Positions 54,046-64,000 of a stretch of 64,000 bases of DNA are shown here, piece by piece. The stretch is from Tilletia caries. Its lineage: Eukaryota > Basidiomycota > Exobasidiomycetes > Tilletiales > Tilletiaceae. The notes under the pieces are model-generated. The model had not been told where the DNA came from. It worked only from the letters and a program-made list of their open reading frames with translations, and ran no database searches. Made by a program: the position numbers and the translations under genes. The stretch spans positions 1-64,000 of the forward strand of contig JALUTQ010000045.1 of assembly GCA_032718865.1 (NCBI GenBank), in the 5' to 3' direction. Positions within the stretch are counted from its first letter, which is position 1, and the number at the start of each line of letters is the position of its first letter.

Positions 54046-56260
54046 TCAGGACTGTGCATCCTTGAACTCCTCCTTTTCCTCCTCCTCGTCAGCCTGCTCC
54101 GGCTCGCCAGCAACACCGCGCAGTCTGCCTTCGTACTCTCTCGCGACTTCCTTGCTGCCGTAGAGAGCCACCCAGTCCTTGGCTGCCAGCGCCTTGTCCG
54201 TCCGCGCCTGTGCCTCCTGGACCGACACGCCTTCCTCTTCGATCTCCTTGACTTCACGCTTGAGCGTGTGGGTGCAGTGTTTTCGTCCCACTGTAGATTC
54301 ATAGCTTGGTCAACGAGTGCCACCGCAACTTTGGAAACGGGACAACGACTGAGGTGCGAGACAGGACTTACAGACGTGCTTCTGAGTACGGCCGTCCCTC
54401 TGCTTGTAGTACCAGGTAACCCGTCCCGTGCCATCGACCGTACCATCACGGTGCAAGACAGATTTTCCTCGGAAGTAAGGCTCCATAGCGTACTGCTGAA
54501 TTCGGAGCTTTTTGGCGAGTAGCGCGCGCTTGTCCATGATCTTCGGACTGAAGGAGAGGGACCAAGACGATGGATCATGTCAGACAGGAAAGGTAGCTTG
54601 ATTTTGCTGAGGAGAACCGGAGATAGTTAAGGACTCACTCGTTCGAGCCCAACTGGATCCACTCGCGCGTCGCGTCTTCGTACTCCGTCGCGAGCTCCAT
54701 GTACCTGCCCTTCTCCCGCTTGCGCCCTTCCTCATCCTGTTGCAGCTTGTTCTCGCCCGCCTGAGGAGGGACAAACTTGAACTCGGTCACCATTTCGCCG
54801 TCGATGGAAGGAACGAGTCGGTCGATGGGGATGCGGTCCTCCAGGTCCTTCGGCTTCTGAGTAAAGCCGATCTTTGCCCTGACGACGGGGTCGAGCAAAG
54901 GTTTGAGCATCTGCCAGAAGCCTGTGAAGATAAAGGGAGCGCGATGGATGGCCATGAAGCCGAGCGACTCGGGATAGTAGGCTGTAGGTTGCGAGCGAAG
55001 TGGATGGGTTAGTAGGCAGCATTCTACAACAACAGATCCCCACAACCACCGCAATGCTACAACGCACCTTCCAAGCACTTGAGTACATAGAGGATGCTGC
55101 CAAAGTCCATGTTGGAAATACCGAAGCCCTGGAGCGCGAGGTGGGAGGGTTGATCGCGTACGGCCGCGTCAGCACTTATGACTGGCGGCCAACATACTGT
55201 GGTGCTTGTGTGAGCTCACCTTCATGTCAACGATCAGGACCACCTTGTCATTCGGCTGTGAACATGAAGTACCTTTGTAAGTGTAGGAACGGCTGAGGTG
55301 ACAGTCTATGGAAGTACTCTGAATCTATACTCACAGGAACCATGAGGAGCCTAAAAGTTTCAAGCGCTGACATGATGAACTTCTGCATCGAGTCGGAAGG
55401 CTGACCGCGTGTGAAGTGCTTCTTCACGTGAATATAGACGATCGGCTGGAGTGCCTTTGAGTTGGCCATGGCGTATACTGTGGGCAAGAGCGCATCGTGT
55501 GAGGGTTGCAGAAGCGTGACGCACCATCTTGATGGAATCAATTTCGACGTACTTTTGCCACTATCCTGCTGTTCCAAGAACTTTTCGATCTTGTGGTTTT
55601 TCTCGTCGCCGCCTTCGGCAATTTCATCGACCTTGGTATCCAGACGCCATTTGATGGCTGTGAAGAAGGGAGGCATGGACAGCATTCAGTTAGCCTTGCG
55701 AGTGCGTTTCAACTCCATGCGCAGTCAATACTCACTCGCGGCAAGCATAGCCAGAGCACGGTCAACATCCCACTTGCGAGCACGCAGGAAGCGGAGCACG
55801 CCCTGATGACGTTAAAAAAGGGCAGCAGTGGTCAGCTTTCCCCTCCCTTTAATATTTTAGAAACGTTTCAACAATAAAGGCAGGGACGAACCGTGTCTGG
55901 ATGATCGAAGGCCACAAATCGCCAGGTCGTGTCTCGAACGGTGTCTGCGCCGTACTCGTCGAGGAGGTCGTTCATCGCCTTGCGCTCGTCCTCGGCCTTC
56001 TTGAGATCTTTAGCGTCGTCACCCTTGGGGATGTTGGACTTCTTGAGGTCCGTCTCAAACTCGACAGCGGCGCCGGCGCCACTCCGCGCCGCGCCGTCAG
56101 CTGTGCCTTTGGCTTTGCTCAGGACATCGAAGAAGCCTGCCCAGAGCTGGCGGAGCTTGGCCTGCTGGTCGTCGGTCAGGTTCCCGACGTAGCCTTCGGG
56201 AACGTCGAAGTGACCCTCAGGGATCTCGTACACGTTTTCGTGTTGCGTTGCAGTAGCCAT
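54046..56260 (-). CDS. CRAL-TRIO (Sec14-like) lipid-transfer protein
   Basis: Nine exons: 55892-56260, 55736-55802, 55553-55657, 55335-55477, 55220-55255, 55068-55128, 54639-54981, 54372-54547 and 54046-54290. All introns are GT-AG with continuous frame; the product is about 514 residues. The CRAL-TRIO amino-terminal helices give HPDTGVLRFLRARKWDVDRALAML. The lipid-binding lobe shows NSKALQPIVYIHVKKHF, PNDKVVLIVDMKGFGISNMDF, YYPESLGFMAIHRAPFIFTGFWQMLKPLLDP and VRAKIGFTQ. Sec14-like proteins move phosphatidylinositol or other lipids between membranes. The last 180 residues (REWIQLGSNDPKIMDKRALLAKKLR … RGKSVLHRDGTVDG) extend beyond the usual domain and end in a Glu-rich tail. The high exon count stands out in this window. 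Confidence 0.88.
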
Positions 56261-57768
56261 GCTGGTCTGCGGGGCAAAGATGGAGAAGGAGGAAAGTGTG
56301 GAGACCGAGGAGGGGAAGTCATGAGGGGAAAGGGGGGAAGGAGGAGAGAAGTGAGCCTTTTTACGTGCCTGTCAGCATTATGAGGTGGATTGTTGCGCGG
56401 TGCGCGCCGACAGGTGTTTGGCAGACGCTCGGAGCTCGGCGTTGATGCTAGTCCGCAAGGCAAAGATGAGGGCGACCGGAGGACGGGATTGAAAAGAGAG
56501 GAACTGTGGGGAAAGAGAGAAAGAGATGTGATGGGAGTCAGTTGCAACTTGCACGGTGCGCCCTCGAATAATTTCTCGATGAACGCGGGAGTGAATGGAC
56601 TGCAAATATAGATCGAAGTTACAAGTAACAGAGACGGCCTCGTGAGCGGTCTTGTGACGATCCTGAAATGAGATACCCTTCCTCGACAAGACGGAAGAGG
56701 AAGAAGGGAAGATGGAAGAAGGACACAACGATCGGTACGTCTTCCATCTGCGCAGACAGCAGGTTCAGGATCGTTCACCAGACAAGCTGTCCTTGCTCTA
56801 CGTTTCCTTTTTCTTTTCCCACCACTCCCTCCCTTTGTTCTGCAGAAGCAGAGGTTAGTCAGGGGGGGTTTTTGAGTACACTATAAAGCCAGCCTCGGGC
56901 AGTCTGTTTTTCCCACCCTTTCCTCCCCTACAGTCCCTCACCGCCCAGTGAAATAAATTGACCCAACATTTTGACCTTGACCCCTCGAGTAGCACACCGA
57001 TAGCACAACACAACCACACTTGAGCATTTAGAAAGGGTTATACCTACAGTAGGGAGCCACACGCTCCCGCTTTCCGTTTCTGAATAGCCCTTCGTGCTGA
57101 GCAGGGAGGTGCTGCCAGAGGCTGCTGGGAAAAGTGTACAAATGAGGTGATCGGAGGTTCAACGAGTGAAACACTTTCGACCGCGGACCAATTTTGGCTT
57201 CCGACGGCGTGGGAGCAGTGTACATGACGGATAATTTTGACACTGCAGAAACTGATTTTTCATGCCCGATCCAAATGCCGGCAGTCAACCTCCCTTCCTG
57301 ACCCTTGCCCCCAACTTCGACCAACTTCAACCTTGATGGCGTCGCGACTATCTGAGATATTCACCATCTCTCACCTGGAGAGTACTCCTACTGCACTCCT
57401 CTACGATTACTGTCGAGACCCGGTTGGTAACTTTCTATGCCAATCTTGTGTGGTTGGTGTTCGAAATTCTGTGCAGAATTTTTCCTAAGTAAATTTACTA
57501 TGCTCCGCACCCTTTAAATACCATAGCTCCTCGTAGGAACCTCGCAGCGCCTTCAGATTTGGACAGGCTACTCTCAGACACACAATGCGCAGAATGCGCC
57601 CTTTCTCAGCTTTGTAGCATCTTTGTGTGGTGCGGTGTCGTGGTGTTTCACTGGGTGATCGCTTTTTCACTGGGCGGTGAGGGACTGTACGCGGACGCCC
57701 TTATCGCCTTCCTCCCCAATTCCACGCGGGAGCAAAACTAGATCACGTGACCCCACTTCCAGCTCGGC

Positions 57769-57787
57769 GGGGGGGCTTTGCCCCCCC
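57769..57787. other. GC-rich perfect stem-loop
   Basis: Seven G plus C, a TTT loop, then G plus seven C, giving an eight-pair stem. A second C-run follows at 57792. Could be a transcription or replication obstacle, or a mobile GC cluster; function unknown. Confidence 0.6.
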
Positions 57788-57904
57788 GGAACCCCCCCAA
57801 CCAAAAGGACAGTCTTGTCCGTCTCCATTGCTATCATGTCTAATCCTGCCCGCTACGCGCTAACTCTAACCCGCATGGTGAATGTTATCCTAACTTGGCG
57901 ACCA

Positions 57905-58025
57905 AGTCGAAAAAAAGAGGGAAAAAAGAAAAAGCATGGCCACGGACGGAATCTATCCGCAGACCTGCAGAACCGCAAGCCGCATCACTAACCGCTCTAC
58001 TACGAGGGAAAGTTGATGTCGGTCC
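57905..58025 (-). other. Possible tRNA-derived SINE-like segment
   Basis: Read on the - strand from about 58025, it gives GTAGTAGAGCGGTTAGTG, which resembles a tRNA A-box and D-arm. A weak B-box-like AGATTCC follows about 45 nt later, and then a T-rich tail. Stems are poor, so it is not a functional tRNA. Confidence 0.25.
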
Positions 58026-59257
58026 CAATTGTTTGTAATACATAAGCATATGCAACGTGTGCGTGCTAAAGATAGTGGTCAAATCGCGCTAACGCGCGTC
58101 CCGATCGCCGAATCACCGATAACACGTGGCATTGGGGAGGAAGGCGATAAGGGTCTTCCTGTACGCGCTCTCAGAGCTACAGACAGAAACACCCCAGGCT
58201 TCCCAGTTTTGCCTCACTAGGCTCCATTGAATGGCACTCATAAGAGCCTAACAGGGCAAAACACCGCCTTTCCTTGGTTATACATATGATGAGAAAATGA
58301 AAAGGCCTTTCTCCGCGTGGCCAACATCCCTCCTCGCAACCATGCCTTTCCGTGCTCTTACCTGGATGCCATCCACATCCACACATAGTCACACAAGGTA
58401 AAGCAAGGCCTTAGTCGTTGAGGTAGCGATGAAGTCGTTTTGGGGTGCCGTTTGCGCGCGACTGGTGCTGATTCTGACCGCTAGTTGCCTTTCAAAGATA
58501 ACTGACTCTCCCTATTTCTCAACTCTGCTATGACTCTGACCCTTCCATACCTTCTCCTGTGCACTTTTTCCAATGCTAACTGTCTCCTATATATAACAGG
58601 GATACTTTATCAGTAACTGGGCTGATTTTTGAAGTCCTTTGGACCACATCTTGCCTCTCTGTGCACTGGCGACTATTGAATGTCAAGATTATGCTCACAT
58701 TTTCCATCCCATCCATCTCGATTGCTCACCCTCTCTTCTTTCTGATCATCCCTTACTCCTCCTATTTGTCTTTATAGTATAGAACTTTGAATTGGAGCTC
58801 TTTCCTCTCTCATCCTGATTTTTATAGACCCCTCTGCTGCCCTCTGAGCTCTGACAGCCCGACTCGGGTCTCGATACCTATCTACTTTCCGGGCCGCATA
58901 TCGAGGAAAAAGGTACGTACAGCTCCCAAACTTCTGTCAAAGTATCTACGTATACTGATGCACCGATTCCTGGATTTTTGGTTTTTCTTTCAGATACTGC
59001 CTGAGTGGTTATGAAGGTAGATGTCCTCCGATTCTCGACCTTTTCAGTAAGCACACACTTTCTCTCATAGTCATGGTATCTGACCTCAAAACACTTTTCT
59101 AGAGGTATTTCCTGACTCTACAGCCCTACACGATCCTTTCAAGGTCTTGACCGAGCTGCTGGGACCATTTTTCGCGTTTCGACATATGCCATTTCTGTTT
59201 GTACCTTACGATAGTCAATACATGTCATTTTTTCACTACCAACCCTCATAGACTGAT

Positions 59258-59896
59258 CCGAATTTCTATCCGAAAGGCTCTACGAGCTCTCCTTGACTGT
59301 AACTTTCGAATGAACCTATCATTGTTTTGGAGATTTGGATGTTGAAAACTGAGGTGCACTTTGTACACCAAGAAGTGTCTAGGCATGCACGTCGTGTCAT
59401 TGTCTGGAAATTGTGAACTTCCACACACGACCATACTACCACTCAGAATTTAACATATAACAAAAATGGTACCTGTTTGCTTGAATGATCTCAGAGACCT
59501 TGCCTGCCAAGTTTGAGCCTGTTCTGAGCAGTACTGACCCCACAGGGTAAGGAAAAACAGGTCAGAAATTGAGCTGGAATCGAGTTGGAATCGATTTCTC
59601 ACGCGTTGACGGTCACTCCTCCGCCAATACTGCTCTGAACAGGTTCAAAGTCGGCAGGCGAGGCCTCTAAGATAGAATGAGTAGGTAGGTACCATTTCTA
59701 TGTTGTGTTAAAACCAGAATAGTTGGATGGTCGAGTGTTCTTTTTCCCGGATTTCCCTGTAGTTCATTGCTGCACACATTCATTGGTGGATACGAAGTAC
59801 ACCTGGATGTTTAATCCCCTAGAACATAACAGAAATCTGGATGCAGACGATAGCTATGTTCATTGCGAGCTCATAGAGCCTTCCAGACTGAGAATC
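59258..59896. repeat. Large imperfect inverted repeat (arms about 280 bp, spacer about 80 bp)
   Basis: The left arm 59258-59540 and the right arm 59621-59896 are reverse complements with scattered mismatches. Examples are AAAGGCTCTACGAGCTC against GAGCTCATAGAGCCTT, AATGGTACCT against AGGTACCATT, and CCTGTTCTGAGCAGTA against TACTGCTCTGAACAGG. The level of divergence suggests an old fold-back or MITE-like insertion. No terminal TSD identified. Confidence 0.7.
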
Positions 59897-61199
59897 AAAT
59901 CAGGAAAAGGAGTGTGGCGGGAAAAATAATAGCGAAGAAAGAGCGGAATGACCCCAAACAGAAATGGCATATGCTGAGATCCACACGAAGGTCACAGAGA
60001 CACGAGACAAGATTCATAGGAGCCGATATAGAAACACAAGCCAGGAAATATCTGTTTGAGAGTGTGTTGTATTGCTGTCAGTGGAAAGGAAGCGGAAAAA
60101 AGGAGCCAGGCGAGATGCTCACCTGAAGCCGACAGTCCGGGCCATAAAGGGTCCTGGGAACGCAACCAGGCTGCACAGGCAAGCAAAAATGAGCGGGAAT
60201 GATGCGGCAGTGTCCAACGCTACTCTGTGAGGAGTTTGAGGGTTGTACGTGCCGTTATAGTGAAATAGCAGACCAAAAGCAGATAGGGGCCATTGAGGAA
60301 AGAGTGCTGAGGGCAACTTACAATGCGAGAAGAACGTCCAGGTCACAATCCACTGTGGTAAAATGAGGTTCATATTGAAGGTATAGACTGTAGCTACATG
60401 TGGGAAGAAGAAGGGGGCCAGCAGAGAAAAAGGGAAGGTGAGCTGGAAGCTGGAAGCTGAAAGGAAAGGATAGTGTGAGCCATCGTCCAAGTCAGCGATC
60501 TTTGCCGGCGCACGGGGAGGCACTTTGAAGGGCTGAATATGGCGCCAGCTGATCCTTCAGCTGTGATAGACGGTGGTCTCATCCTCTCTCGCTCTCTTTT
60601 CTCCTCTCTCATTTCTCTTCTCTCAATGCTGCTCGCTTCCATAGATAGTAAATCCACGTGGCAAACCATGTGGCTTTACTATCTTATCTCCGTTTCTCTC
60701 TCTTATCTCCTTTTCCCCTAACTTTAGTTAAGGGGTTATAGGGCGGCTCCCGCCTTACGGCCGTAAGCTTTTTGCCATTAAGGCTCGTAGTTTGGGACTT
60801 TTCTTCGCAACTACCAACACAACACACCATTCTGAATCAGTAGACCCTTGACCAAATCTAGTCCTGCAACTTCTGGCACAGGTTTCGTGGTTGTAGCATC
60901 AGAATTGACTGATCTGTCCTTGAGCCAAAGTTTGGTTTTTCCTTACATAAGCACAGAGTGCAGAAATCTTGCATACGTAATCAGTTCATTTCGACACTCG
61001 ACAGACGACAACCAACACCGCCAGCCTTTCTTCACGCTTCCATCGAAGCCCGACAAGCATCATGCGAATTGAACAATCCCCCCTCGATTTCTTTTTAACC
61101 GCTCTCTGCTCACCAAGGTTCAAGTTAATGATGCTCACCGCTGTTTTTGCTCTTTTTCTTGCTTAACCTGATGGCTGATACCACTTACCCATACCAGTC
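59897..61199. other. Gene-poor region with hairpins
   Basis: Only weak frames. One 134-codon frame on the - strand (60119-60523) is hydrophobic but unrecognised. Contains a hairpin (60643-60684) and a palindrome (60754-60767). Confidence 0.5.
60643..60684. repeat. Hairpin, 15-bp arms with one mismatch
   Basis: AGATAGTAAATCCAC pairs with GTGGCTTTACTATCT. A perfect 14-bp palindrome CTTACGGCCGTAAG follows at 60754-60767, beside GGGGTTATAGGGCGG. These could be the end of an unrecognised transposon. Confidence 0.5.
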
Positions 61200-61399
61200 T
61201 CTGCTTTGTTCCCATTCTGAGTCCGGCCCAGCAGTCAGCACTCCCGAATTGTCATCCAAGGTGAGCCTCGTGTTTATACGCGCATCTGCATCAGGTGCTC
61301 CGGGTTAGGTCCTTACTCACCCATTCGTTTTTCAGCTCTCTGCTCTTATGAATCCGGTCGACGTCGTCAAGATGAGTAGACTGACTTTCCTCACTCACC

Positions 61400-62896
61400 A
61401 TGCCCCATCGGACAGCTCTCTCCCTCGACAAAGCCGCTGCCAAGGTTGCTCCCAAAGCACACCACCTCGTCATCTCCAACCCCGTCAACTCCACCGTGCC
61501 CATCGTCGCCGAGGTCTTCAAGTCTTTACGACCCCAAGCGGTGGGTTTTTCCCCGACCCCCTCTCCTTCTTCTAACGGCTCTGACGCTTCATGAGTTAAA
61601 ATGGTGCTCATCACTGCATATCTTCGTACAGTCTGTTCTGTGTCACGGGTCACCACCTTTGACATCACACGCGCCTCCACCTTCCACTTCGACATTGGTA
61701 ATTCTTATCGATGCAACATACAGCACGAATCAGCATCGGCTCCCCCTCCTTCACATGGTCGGAATGACCAGTTCCAACCGCTCTTTCACTGTCGCTCTCG
61801 CGTTTCTGCCGGACGAAACCACCATGACCTATTCCTGGGCTCTTTCTGCCCTTCGTCAGCTCGCTCCGGACTGGAATCCAGACGTAGTCGTCACAGATGA
61901 CGATGCTGCCCTCGGTGCTGCGCTTTTTCAACACCCTGGAATCATCTTACGCCCACATACATTGTCAGTGGCACGTCCGGCAGAACGTCGAGAAGCAGGC
62001 GCGACCTCGGCTCCTCGACCAGGAATCCTTCCATCAATTTATGTCCGACTTCGACGAATTACGCGACTCTACGACGCCGGAGGGTCTTACAGAAGCAAGA
62101 GATCAGCTCGAGGCGCGATGGGGAGATGTCCGTCAAGACTTGGTCGATTATGTGGACGCTAAACTATCGTCGGAGCATCTCTGGGTTTCATTTTACATCA
62201 ACAGGCACCCTCACATGGGCTCGCGTACAACTTCCCGTGCAGAAGGCTGCCACGCAACCCTCAAGCAATACCTCCATTCCCGTCACGGAAACCTTTTCAG
62301 CGTCACGCAGGCCTTGAAAAATCACTTTGTGGTACAACACACACAGATTGAAAGCGACATTGCAAACGATCACAACAAAGTCCCCATCAATATTCTAGGG
62401 GATCGATTTTTACGTCGAGGTCGCCAATACCGTCTCCAGATATGCGCTTCGGCTCATCCAGGCGCAGGACGAAATGGGACGGCAGACTGTGGAAGCAGCA
62501 CGGAGATCAAATGAGACCGGGGTGATTACATGCACCTGCATTATCACGGTCACCATGGGTCTTCCTTGCTCGCACACCCTCTGTCAACTACGCGCGAGCA
62601 GTCAGCCGATTCCGCTCTCCAGCATACATCCTCAGTGGCGCACGGATGAGGGCCTCCAGGATGTCCGTTTCCCTCGTCTTTTGGACCCTCTAAACCCGGA
62701 GCAGCGCAAGGTCGCTGCCGCCACCAAGGCAACCGGCCGTCTTCTCACGGCGGCAGAATTAGCAAAGGCTAAAGCGAGGAAGCAGACAAGGCATTGTAGC
62801 AACTGCATGCAAGCCGGGCATAATTGCAGCCGCTGTCCACAGCCTTGCGGCCGATGCAAGTCCGTCGAACACAAGGTCAACTCATGTCTTTTATGA
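61400..62896 (+). pseudogene. MULE-type (Mutator-like) transposase, frameshifted, with SWIM and zinc-knuckle
   Basis: The MULE core reads LVILIDATYSTNQHRLPLLHMVGMTS (first catalytic Asp near 61709), then VVVTDDDAALGAAL (second Asp near 61890) and AHIHCQWHVRQNV. The carboxy-terminal side has a SWIM zinc finger (CTC … GLPCSHTL, ~62530-62580) and a CCHC-like knuckle (CSNCMQAGHNCSRCP, ~62796-62840). A likely intron lies at about 61541-61630. Two +1 shifts break the frame: in TTTTT near 61925 and in GGGG near 62398. In each case one base fewer restores family similarity. The start is uncertain; 61400 is the first plausible Met. No terminal repeats were recognised. Confidence 0.75.
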
Positions 62897-63886
62897 TGAC
62901 ATATGAGCGTTGCGGCTTGTCTTCGGTCTCAACTCTCATATGTATGCATTACCTTTCTTTCTCATGACATGAATCTCTGCATTATCCAGTATCCTTTTTC
63001 TCATATGTGCTGCCTTCCTGTGCTGCTCAAAAGAGCTCGACGTGTTCTGCTCGTCCAACTCTTTCACCACCACCTTCCCATCTTCCACACCACCTCGGCG
63101 CTTTGGAGTTTTGTCCCTAGCAAAAAGTTTTGCCCCGAGCCGATTCTAGTTTTGCCCGGAGCTGGCCCCCGTGGATGAAGAGGATATACCCAACACGAAC
63201 TTCTTGGACATGGAACAGACACGGGACCTGTCAGCTCGTCGCTTCTCTTGACGAATCATGCATGTAAGGAGCATCGTTTATCCATTTCTATCGGACGTCG
63301 CGCAATAAGACCTCCTTCAGCTCCAGCTTTGTGGTACATACAGAAGCGTTTTGTTGGGCCGGATATAGAGCGCTCGTTGAGCATCTACGCTGGCCACTGG
63401 AAGTCTGGAAGCTCTGCTTCCTGAATGAACGCTCTGAGCTCTGACCTTGTCTCTCTGGGCCCCGTCCCTGACCGACCTGCTCAATGCAGGCTGCACTCCG
63501 CTCGTTCGGCCTCGCTACTCGCTGGCCAGCAGGCTGCAGGACCGAGGACGGCCGCTGATCCAGTCGTGGCCGGCTACGTGCCTACGTGGCTTCGCCGGAG
63601 GGTTCAATAAGTTCGCGAATTCGAATCCGTAGTGATTAGTATGCCATTAACCACGGTCTGATTCGCACCAGAGTCAAGATACAGGCGGGGGTTCGAGAGC
63701 GGCGACGTTGCTGAGGACGACCATCACCACCTCATCTGGGCTTGCTCCTCTCTCTGTGTTGTTCTCATCCTCAAATACACACGAGCTTGCTGCCCTCCTT
63801 CTGTTCGTCCTCGCCTCAACCACCACCACCACCACCTCCACCTCCACCTCCTCATCCCTCTCCCACAGACAGACAGCGATCACACG
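62897..63886. other. Intergenic after MULE, no gene seen
   Basis: Repeated AGTTTTG-containing words near 63108-63160 may mark the transposon end. A CCACCACCACCTCCACCT stretch (63819-63850) lies just before the final partial gene. Confidence 0.45.
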
Positions 63887-64000
63887 ATGGCGTGGAGTGC
63901 GGGAACGATTGCGCTTCTGGCGCCCCTCGTGGTCATCGCCCTCGTCATCCTCGGCGTGTCCCTCTTCCTGGGCAACCTCGTCGCAGGTATCCTCTACCGC
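63887..64000 (+). CDS. 5' end of a membrane-anchored protein, cut by the window end
   Basis: An ATG after a CT/CA-rich leader opens a frame that continues to the last base: MAWSAGTIALLAPLVVIALV then ILGVSLFLGNLVAGILYR. This is a long hydrophobic segment, either a signal anchor or the first transmembrane helix. Only 38 codons are visible, so the family cannot be named. Confidence 0.55.
   Translation, partial: MAWSAGTIALLAPLVVIALVILGVSLFLGNLVAGILYR

Larger units (their letters stand above)
56261..59257. other. 3-kb gene-poor region
   Basis: The first 400 bp are the promoter side of the CRAL-TRIO gene. The remainder has only short frames without protein character. It contains a GC-rich hairpin and a tRNA-derived-looking segment (separate entries), and becomes noticeably AT-richer after about 58400. 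Confidence 0.5.

Noticed and set aside
57028..57330. A 100-codon - strand frame in the gene-poor region
   Set aside because: No family resemblance, no splice-linked neighbours, and ordinary chance length.

Overview
The window looks like the subtelomeric end and first ordinary genes of a basidiomycete fungus chromosome. The evidence is short GT-AG introns of roughly 65-110 bp, CCCTAA telomere repeats, Coprina-type Penelope retroelements and typical fungal proteins (an Mbp1-type APSES factor, Syp1/FCHO, Gsh1, Rio2, the mitochondrial Lon protease Pim1). I cannot name the species. Exon coordinates were read by eye from splice motifs, frame continuity and family similarity.

Positions 1-7791 are a stack of retroelements and interstitial telomere repeats. 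A decayed Ty3/Gypsy pol is followed by (CCCTAA)n and then an endonuclease-less Penelope-like element (PLE). Next come (CCCTAA)n, a 5'-truncated second PLE copy, (CCCTAA)n again and a second Gypsy fragment. Every telomere block has the same orientation, and both PLE 3' ends abut (CCCTAA)n, as expected for elements primed from a chromosome end. Both PLE copies carry a complete hammerhead ribozyme motif just before the 3' end and a tRNA-like segment.

Positions 8553-17027 hold housekeeping genes: an Oca6-like phosphatase-fold protein, an Mbp1-type cell-cycle factor with three ACGCGT boxes upstream, an NAD(P)-dependent reductase and a Syp1/FCHO endocytic adaptor. Positions 17166-21332 form a 4.2-kb Tc1/mariner element with exact terminal repeats and TA flanks. 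It carries a second, intact multi-exon gene of unknown function besides its transposase. After it come a Mahogunin-like RING E3 gene, RIO2 and GSH1.

Positions 31.5-45.8 kb contain the most interesting array: four complete, five-exon NADAR-domain genes, one intact Nudix (ADP-ribose pyrophosphatase-like) gene, and four decayed copies of that Nudix gene's 5' end between the NADAR genes. The ancestral module appears to have been a NADAR-Nudix pair acting on ADP-ribose or a related nucleotide. A small secreted Thr/Pro-rich protein sits inside the array.

Positions 46-56.3 kb encode mitochondrial Lon, a secreted 15-repeat protein built for Kex2 cleavage, and a nine-exon CRAL-TRIO protein. Positions 56.3-64 kb are gene-poor, with a large imperfect inverted repeat, a MULE transposase and the first codons of a membrane protein cut by the window end.

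A sequence-quality point affects all transposon calls. The frameshifts I examined closely in the PLE, mariner, MULE and second Gypsy each disappear if one base is removed from a run of four or more identical bases, whereas host genes are intact. Many apparent transposon pseudogenes may therefore be homopolymer miscalls in repeats.
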